Assembly (NCBI GenBank): GCA_032871835.1
Contig: CM065295.1
Location: forward strand, 65,841,687-65,905,686
Length of the DNA: 64,000 nt
From: Dipteronia dyeriana
Lineage: Eukaryota; Streptophyta; Magnoliopsida; Sapindales; Sapindaceae
Direction: 5' to 3'
Positions within the stretch are counted from its first letter, which is position 1. Every line of letters starts with the position of its first letter. Under the pieces are notes generated by a model that worked only from the letters and a program-made list of their open reading frames with translations, was not told the DNA's origin and made no database searches. The translations under genes were made by a program, and so were the position numbers. Shown in pieces: positions 57,691-64,000 of this stretch.

Positions 57691-58137
57691 GTACCTCAAA
57701 ATTGGCCTTGTTGCCAAATATTTGTTTACTTCTCTAGTGAGATAACTGCACTGAATATACATTTTGGTGCTTCTCACACTCTTCAATAGACACTTCTTAT
57801 ATTCTATTAGTTATTAAAAATACATTTTTGCATTTCATATTCAATTGGAGCTGATTGTTTTTAAGAGAGCATATCGGTTCTATTGAATTATTTTTAATTA
57901 CTTGTGGTGAGGAGAAGACAAGTCTAATTGAAGAAAAATTCATGGTTAGGTTATGGCCTTCGTGTTGGCACCAATTCCCAATCTCATGGGTGTGGGTCAT
58001 TTCCCAACTCTTTGGGGGGTGACACACACAGATACTTATCAGAGCACTCCTCTAAGAAGCCTTCGGGTGGAGAGCCATTCTTCGTCACACGATCACGAGT
58101 GAGAGTTTTCGGGGATCGGCCAGTCGCCATTGTCTTT
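57691..58137 (-). other. Copia leader-like sequence left of the primer site
   Basis: Read on the minus strand from the primer site: AAAGACAATGGCGACTGG opens a 48-codon frame (MATGRSPKTLTRDRVTKN, ending NDPHP) of unknown family. Further left it is AT-rich. A TGTTGGCACCAATT at 57964, preceded by CTTCG, could be a truncated element end, since CATCG follows the LTR at 61998. Confidence 0.4.
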
Positions 58138-58150
58138 GCTCTGATACCAA
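58138..58150 (-). promoter_or_regulatory. Primer binding site (tRNA-iMet), minus strand
   Basis: Reads TTGGTATCAGAGC on the minus strand, one base inside the LTR end, fixing the orientation of the adjoining LTR. Confidence 0.8.
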
Positions 58151-58672
58151 TTGTTGGAGTCTCGTTCACCGGTCACACAGTGGAAGTAGGTTTTAAAATT
58201 TTTATACCGATTATAATCTGTATCTGGGACCAGTGAACTTGGATCAAAATTATTTTTCGGAACTTATAAATATAAAAATTATTACAATAATTAAATATAT
58301 GCATATACAGGAAATTGAAATCAATATAAAGATAAGAAAATCATACCAACGTTTGGAGGCTCCTTTATTTTATGTTATACTCATGTCTGAATCACTCGAT
58401 CTTCCTCACTATATCCCGGGACTGATAACTACGTATGGGCATTTCATAGTCTCAGAAACTTGAATGAAGAATGTAGAGAAAAATGAATAAAGAAACTCTT
58501 TCTTCTTAAAATAAAACTACCTAGAATGCTTCTAGTAGTTAAATAATAATAATTATAATAATAATAATAGTTTATTTTTATTTTCTTAGTGCAACGACTT
58601 GCACACACTAAAACAAGTGTATTTCTTTGTTTTTTCTCTTCTTTGGTTAATATATATGTTTGCACGTATACC

Positions 58673-60457
58673 TAAAGGTGTAAAAATGGACTGGTCCGGC
58701 CAATTAGGGACGGTCTGGCCAGTCCATTTCTGGAAACAGGCCGAACCGAGCCGGGGCGGCCTGTTTCCAGAGAAGCAGGCCGGCACGGCACGCCGGCCTG
58801 CCTCAGGCGGGCCTTGCCTGCTTGCCGTGCCAGGCCGGCCCGCCGGGCCCCTCTGGCGGGCAGGCCGGGCCAAGCCTAACGGGCCTGGTCCGGCGGGTTA
58901 GTTTTTTGGTCCAATTTTTTTTTTTCAAATTACGTTTTTTTGGATTTAGGGTATAGGGTTTAAGATTTATAGTTTATGGTTAAGGGTTTAGAATTTAAAA
59001 TGAATGAAGAGAACGAACAATTATTAGGATTTGAAATGAATAAAGAGAACGAACAATTTTTTAATTATTTATTTATTTTTCACTTATGGAATTCATATGG
59101 CAAAACTTACATTTAGCTCTGAGGCCAGACGCCCCGTTTGGGAGTGTCATTTGGACTATGTTGAAACATTGCCACACATCTGATGTTAATTTTCTGGGAC
59201 GTGATGTTGGTGTAACGCCGGAACCAGAAGGTCCCGCTTGAGTATGGGTCGGTTCTGAAATATCAAATTCATCGTTGAGCATATTCAAACCGTCCGGAAA
59301 ATAAGACTGCTGGTTATGATCCATTATCTGAATAAAAATATGAGTACCATAGTAGTTAATAGTTAAATTAAAAATCAATATTTACTAACAGTAATCTTAA
59401 TTTACTAACAATAATTACTATAACTAATACGACACTTACAATAATTTATTTACTTAAAAAACAAATTAAATAAACAAAAAAAATCATAATCTACTAACAT
59501 AAAATTTTAAATTCACTAGTTCACTACTACAAATAAAATTGATAAATTTACTAACATAATATACTAACATAAAATTGATGATTTGAACCACTACTCTTAA
59601 ATTTACTATCATAATCTACAAAAGAAAAATTTTAATTTATGAAAAAAAACAATATCAAACGTAATTACTACACTTAACATTCATCATTTACTTATTACAA
59701 AAAGTAATTTCAGTAATACAAATTAACTTTCTAAATTTATTAATAACAAATATTAAAATTACTACTAAACTTAAAAATCTTAATAAACTAAACAAATAAT
59801 ATTAACATTAAAGCCCAAAAATTGATAAACTAACTAACTAAATAGATAATATTTTCATTAAGTAACTCAAATCTAAACATAAACATATAAATTTACTATG
59901 AGAATATGTTAGACCAAAAGTAATAGCAAAATTGTACCTTTAAAATTTGGTGTATTGGTGGAAAACGTAGAGAATTTTGTAGAGAGAGTAATATTAGAGA
60001 ATTGGAAAAGTTTATAACCAAAATGAATGAAAAAGTTTAGAGAATTGGAGAATATATTAGAGATTGAGATTTGAGAGAATGAGATATTGAAAGAATGATA
60101 GAGAGAGTTAATGGAAAATGAAATGGATGGAAGTATTTATAGAAAAATTTGATTTATGGGTCAAAATGTAATTTAAAAGATTGTAGGGGGGTTTTGGTAA
60201 TTTTAATTTCCTCCAACGGCTAGAAATCAATTCCAGCCGTTGGAGGGTTTTTTTTTTTTTAAAAAAAAAAAAATTGGCCGAACGGACCGGCTGACCGGTC
60301 CGACAGGCTTGACAAGCCGGATTGGAGTGCCAGGCGGGCCGGCCTGCTGGGCCTCCTCCCAGCAGCCCGACACGAGGCCTGGCCCTCTTCTTTCAGGGGC
60401 CGTTCCAAGAACGGCCCGTGAACTTTATGGGCCGGCCGGTCCATTTTTACACCACTA
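58673..60457 (-). mobile_element. Non-autonomous hAT element inside the copia LTR
   Basis: 1785 bp. Ends TAAAGGTGTAAAAATGGAC and complement TAGTGGTGTAAAAATGGAC. Flanks CGTATACC (58665-58672) and CGTTTACC (60458-60465) match at seven of eight positions. The first and last ~200 bp are very G+C-rich, with clustered GGCCGG and GGCCTG motifs, while the interior is AT-rich and keeps only the start of a transposase. The large open frames in the G+C-rich ends (58586-58901, 60240-60512) are compositional. Confidence 0.88.
59073..59324 (-). pseudogene. N-terminal fragment of a hAT transposase
   Basis: Starts at the ATG in 59322-59324 (MDHNQQSYFPDGLNML), has a Ser/Thr/Pro-rich stretch, then the beginning of a BED finger: SDVWQCFNI, then LRAKCKFCHMN. 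It stops at 59073 before the His pair. The rest of the transposase has been deleted from this element. Confidence 0.7.
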
Positions 60458-61997
60458 CGTTTACCCAAATTTCATAAAAGAACAAAAACATAATTTGTGT
60501 GTGAAACACTGATGCATTTTTTTTTTGTGTTGACTTTTCTTTTTTATTTATTTAAATTATATATATATATCTTTTTTAATCGACATCTTATATTTGACGG
60601 TTTTCAAAGAATATATATCATATATATATTTCATCTTTAAGAAACCTCATGATATCATTTTATTTAAAATAAAATATTTATTTTATTTTTATTAAAAGAT
60701 GCCATCTATTTTGAATTTAAACTATTTAAATTCAAAAATTAAATATTTAATTTAATAAAATAAAATAATCATATTATCTTATTTTATTGAAAAAACAAAT
60801 ATCAACTAAAATCCTCTATTTAGTGATTAATAATATAATTAAGTAATCTCATTATTTAATTTATTTAATCATCATTATTTATTAATTAAATAATCTCATT
60901 ATTAAATTAATTTCCTGAATAAATACGTGTCACTTTCGTAACACAATTAATTGGACAATCCAATTAATTTACCGTGACCCTTGTTACCTAAATCAATCGG
61001 GCTAGTAAGGGGACCTAATGGACCAACAATATTTTGAGCTCCAATAATCCTCGGAATCATTAATTAAACTCTTTAATTAATATTCCTTGATTATTAACTC
61101 CGGTGTTATTCCACTAAAAACCCGAAGCTGCACTCTCTCAATTGTAGACACTTTTACACAGACCGATACATCTCGGTGTCCATCGATATAGCTATTACAT
61201 ATGGTGTGATCCTCCACAGTAGTTCATAGTTAGAGCTGGGTCATAATATCTGTTATATCCCTCTAATTACATATATCTTTTAAGTACCGTTGATTCTCTA
61301 ATGGACAATAAATCATATTTTCTCACGGAATTAGGAGAGCGCTCATACTATTCAAGCCCTGAATCAACCCTTAAGGGAACTACCATCTACTTCTCACAAG
61401 GAGTGGATTCCACTTTTGTGTGCAAACCTTTCCAGCTACAAACCAAATCGTAATCCCAATATACGGAGTATATTGATCAGGAAATGCATTTGATCTCACC
61501 CTTGGTATATCAAAGACCACGATCTAACCTAAAAGAGTCGATAAGACACTCAGGATTAAGATCACCCACATATAGCCAACATTAGTTGATATATATGAAT
61601 GTCATCAGTAAACGGATCTTGGTGAGATATTCATATAGATCATGACCCAGTCCTATATGATCACATCATACAAGGTGCCTTCATTCCCATATCTTATATG
61701 AATGATTCAGTATATAATCATCGTACATTACGGAATGGACCGCAGCTATAGATTAACCACAAATAAAGTACCCATCTTTATTTGCTATCTATGGGCTCTT
61801 TAGATTGTACGTCTCTTACTGTATACACCCGTATATGACACTCATATACACAGTTCGAGATTACATATGGCAATCCAGAATGTTAATATGCACAAGTTAT
61901 AAAATAAACAACACAATAAGAATGAATTGAAATTTTTTCTTTTATTTATTTTACAAATCCATTTACAAATTACATCTTTAGGGCATAAACTCCAACA

Positions 61998-62836
61998 CAT
62001 CGAGGAATATAGGTAACCAACTGTCAATTTCCGCATGATATTCCATTAGCTCTGGTTTGGATTTTAGTTTTTGTTACTTGTTTCATATAGATTTTTGTCA
62101 AAAGCTTTCTTTTACAGGTTTGGTACCCATCTCCTGTGTAACTTTTTTTAAGCAGGATGATTTCTTATAGGTAAGTTTTAATTACCAATTAATAACCTTT
62201 ATACTATGGATTTTTTTATTGATACTACAATTGTATATATCTCTAATGCAATTATATATCTTGACAGATTATTTCATGAGAATTCAAGGTACAAGCATGC
62301 ATGTCACTACAAATTTAAAAAAGAATGCCTTGACAGTTTATTCATCTCAACTGCATGGTTTGGTTTGCAGTTGTCAATTGTGAGGCAAAGTTTAATTATT
62401 ATGACTGAGGCTAAGGTCTTATGTATTTATTACTAGCTGTTTTTGTGGAACTTGTTTTTCCATTATATAATATAATCTCATTCATTGAAACTAAACTTGA
62501 ACTGATGCACAAGTACAAGAAATGCACTTGTGGAATTCAATTTTGAGAAAGCAATGGTAATATCCTGTATTCACTCTCAAGATGAACCTTGAAAGGTTGC
62601 TGCTGAGATCGATGAGGAGTACGTTCCCAGGATTAACTTGCACACTGGATTGTTAAACGGGTACTCTAGGCTTGACTGTTTCGTGATCTCGAAGGTTTTG
62701 TCATGGCTGTCTTTGAGCCCAAACCATGGACATCCCTTGTCTTCTCAGCTATTTTATAACATATATATTGTACACATGTACATCTCTATAATATGCTCAC
62801 ATGTATGTTATCTTTATCAAAAAAAAAAAATTCGTT
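61998..62836 (+). other. Possible host gene remnant
   Basis: Splice-like signals and a short reading at about 62598-62745 (AAEIDEEYVPRINLHTGLLN, then YSRLDCFVISKVLSWLSL) look coding, with a stop shortly upstream (AACCTTGA). I do not recognise the family. It lies between two transposons and could equally be chance. The 62206-62436 frame is AT-driven. Confidence 0.3.
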
Positions 62837-64000
62837 TAGTGCATTGTTGTCAAAAGCAAGCCTAGGCAAGGCAGGGTGAAGGGTTGGCATCTTGAGTGTG
62901 GTCAGGCGTAGCCCCTTCGATAAGGTGTGCACTTTTCACGATTAAAAGCCGAATCGAAAGGCGCACCTAGGCGTCATTTAAGCACGCCTGATTGATTTTT
63001 TTTTAATGTCGTTTTGTCTTTTAAAAACTAAAGAAAACTAAAGAAGCAACAAAAGAAGTAATCATTTATTTTTTTAATAAAAACCCTAGAAACTAAAGAA
63101 GCAATCGCTGAAGTCTGAATAAGAATTGGAAGACCAATCTCCTCTGATCTCGTCCATTCTCCTCCAATCCTTCCCATCTGCACTCAAATCTCATGATTCT
63201 CCTCTCATTCTCTCCATTCAAAGTGAAGATCAAGTTGAAGATAGACTCGAATACGAAGTACGTTATTTTCATTATTATTTTTTTGTTTTTTTAATTCAAT
63301 TTGTCTCACCGTTCTCTCATTCTCTATCTTTCTAGTTCTCAAATATAAGCCGTTATGTTGCCACAATTTTTATTTTTAGTCACCGGTTAATCTATTAAGC
63401 ATTATGTTTTATCTGTTAGCTGTTTTGTTAAAAAATTGAATGAATGTAATGTCTATAATCTATATGATTAATATTTTGCTTAATGAGTTGATGTTTATAA
63501 AATTGGTTGATGTTGGCTATTGATGAAATGAATAGTTGCTGTTTATGAAATATTTGTGATGTTGGCTTTCACTGTTGTCATGCTTGGTTGTTCATTGTTA
63601 GTGTTTGTTTTTTAAAAATTGAATTGCTAATTTGTTTGTGTGTACAGTCTACAATCAACATCGTTAATGTTTGTTTTTTAAAAATTGAATTGTTAATTTG
63701 CTAATTTGTTTGTTGGATTACTGCACTTATTAGTTATTAGCCAACGAATTTTGATTGTACTTTTTATGATTATAGGTTTCAAATTCTGAATGTCGACATC
63801 TCATGTGAGCCAAACAACGAACCTAAAGAAGGGTCTCACATGATGTTATTTCAATTGTCCTAACTCTAACGACACAAATGCCACAAAATGCATTTTTTGT
63901 GGTAAACAATCGAAATGAGGTATTTTTCGAGGCAAACACCATTTAGCTACATGGTTTACAAATGTCACACCTTGTGCAAAATTTCTATCACAAGTCAAAG
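62837..64000 (+). mobile_element. hAT element, left part, continues past the window
   Basis: Probable left end TAGTGCATTGTTGTCAAAAGC with subterminal GCCTAGGCAAGGC, AAGGCGCACCTAGGCG and AAGCACGCCTGA motifs, a layout seen in several plant hAT families. A leader with a likely intron follows (about 63120-63790), then a BED finger reading to the window edge. The exact end and any duplication cannot be checked. Confidence 0.55.
63791..64000 (+). pseudogene. hAT transposase N-terminus (BED finger), partial
   Basis: Starts MSTSHVSQTTNLKKGLT, then the finger CIFCGKQSK, GIFRGKHHLATWFTNVTPCA. C-x2-C, His and late Cys positions fit a BED finger. Two TGA stops interrupt it (after KKGLT and after KQSK), both plausible from a Trp and a Gly/Arg codon. 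Continues beyond 64000. Confidence 0.7.

Larger units (their letters stand above)
58152..61997 (-). mobile_element. Copia LTR (~2 kb) in reverse orientation, split by a hAT element
   Basis: On the minus strand it starts TGTTGGAGTTTATGCCCTAA at 61997, a start I recognise from plant copia LTRs, and ends CGAGACTCCAACA at 58152. The 8-bp terminal inverted repeat TGTTGGAG/CTCCAACA is perfect. Without the hAT element (58673-60457 plus one 8-bp duplication) the LTR is about 2.05 kb, in the range of SIRE/Angela-type elements. The primer site next to 58152 shows this is a 5' LTR. No coding interior or second LTR follows to the left. Confidence 0.8.

Noticed and set aside
58586..58901. Overlapping open frames rich in Gly, Pro, Arg and Ala
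   Set aside because: They come from the GGCCGG-rich end of a hAT element; no domain and both strands are open for compositional reasons.
1..64000. A novel multi-gene biological system
   Set aside because: Every coding remnant I could identify belongs to a known transposon class; I see no unexplained gene cluster with conserved spacing or strand bias.

Overview
This window looks like repeat-rich nuclear DNA from a flowering plant, most likely a eudicot. It is AT-rich, and its spliced coding remnants have plant-type GT...AG introns. The only complete host-type gene I can support is a tRNA-Thr(CGT) at 41742-41813. Nearly everything else is transposable elements, often nested and mostly dead. 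I found no bacterial-type operon, CRISPR array, phage or other non-plant system.

Layout. 1-5023: degenerate TTACATG-type tandem repeats split by a non-autonomous Mutator-like element (MULE-A, 752-1986) and a Tourist/Harbinger MITE (2132-2866). 5032-8970: a full-length hAT element with an exact 8-bp target duplication and a broken transposase. 9443-13572: a MULE with ~80-bp terminal inverted repeats and an exact 9-bp target duplication, carrying a DUF1985/Ulp1-protease pseudogene and no transposase. 13988-21323: a Harbinger-like element into which a Tat-lineage gypsy retrotransposon (14169-20547, duplication AAAAC) has inserted. 22295-24367: two consecutive solo LTRs. 24900-26100: a relict copia LTR region. 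26313-34123: a copia element interrupted by a hAT element (27759-29840) and a solo LTR (31892-32682). Its 3' LTR is split and resumes at 40797. Inside that split lies MULE-B (35892-40796), with a mudrA transposase pseudogene and, converging on it, a spliced Ulp1-protease pseudogene.

41123-43947: small MITEs, the tRNA gene and a 625-bp hAT element. 44539-45661: a solo LTR of the same family as 22295-23397. 46786-55434: a gag-like pseudogene (putative gypsy-type Transposase_28 family) split by a 6.6-kb LTR element with no recognisable proteins (48175-54797, duplication GTATG). 55970-57687: a relict of that LTR family, a CACTA-type terminus and a second Tourist MITE. 58152-61997: a ~2-kb copia LTR in reverse orientation, itself interrupted by a hAT element (58673-60457). 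62837-64000: the start of another hAT element that runs off the window.

How the parts relate. MULE-A and MULE-B share termini and a subterminal array of CTCGA-core repeats, so MULE-A reads as a deletion derivative mobilised by a MULE-B-like transposase. Two different MULEs in the window carry Ulp1-type cysteine proteases. All transposases, polyproteins and proteases carry stops, frameshifts, lost catalytic residues or deletions. Many stops fit C-to-T decay of Gln, Arg or Trp codons, as expected for methylated, silenced DNA. Boundaries and target duplications were read by eye. Family assignments rest on recalled motif knowledge, not on searches.
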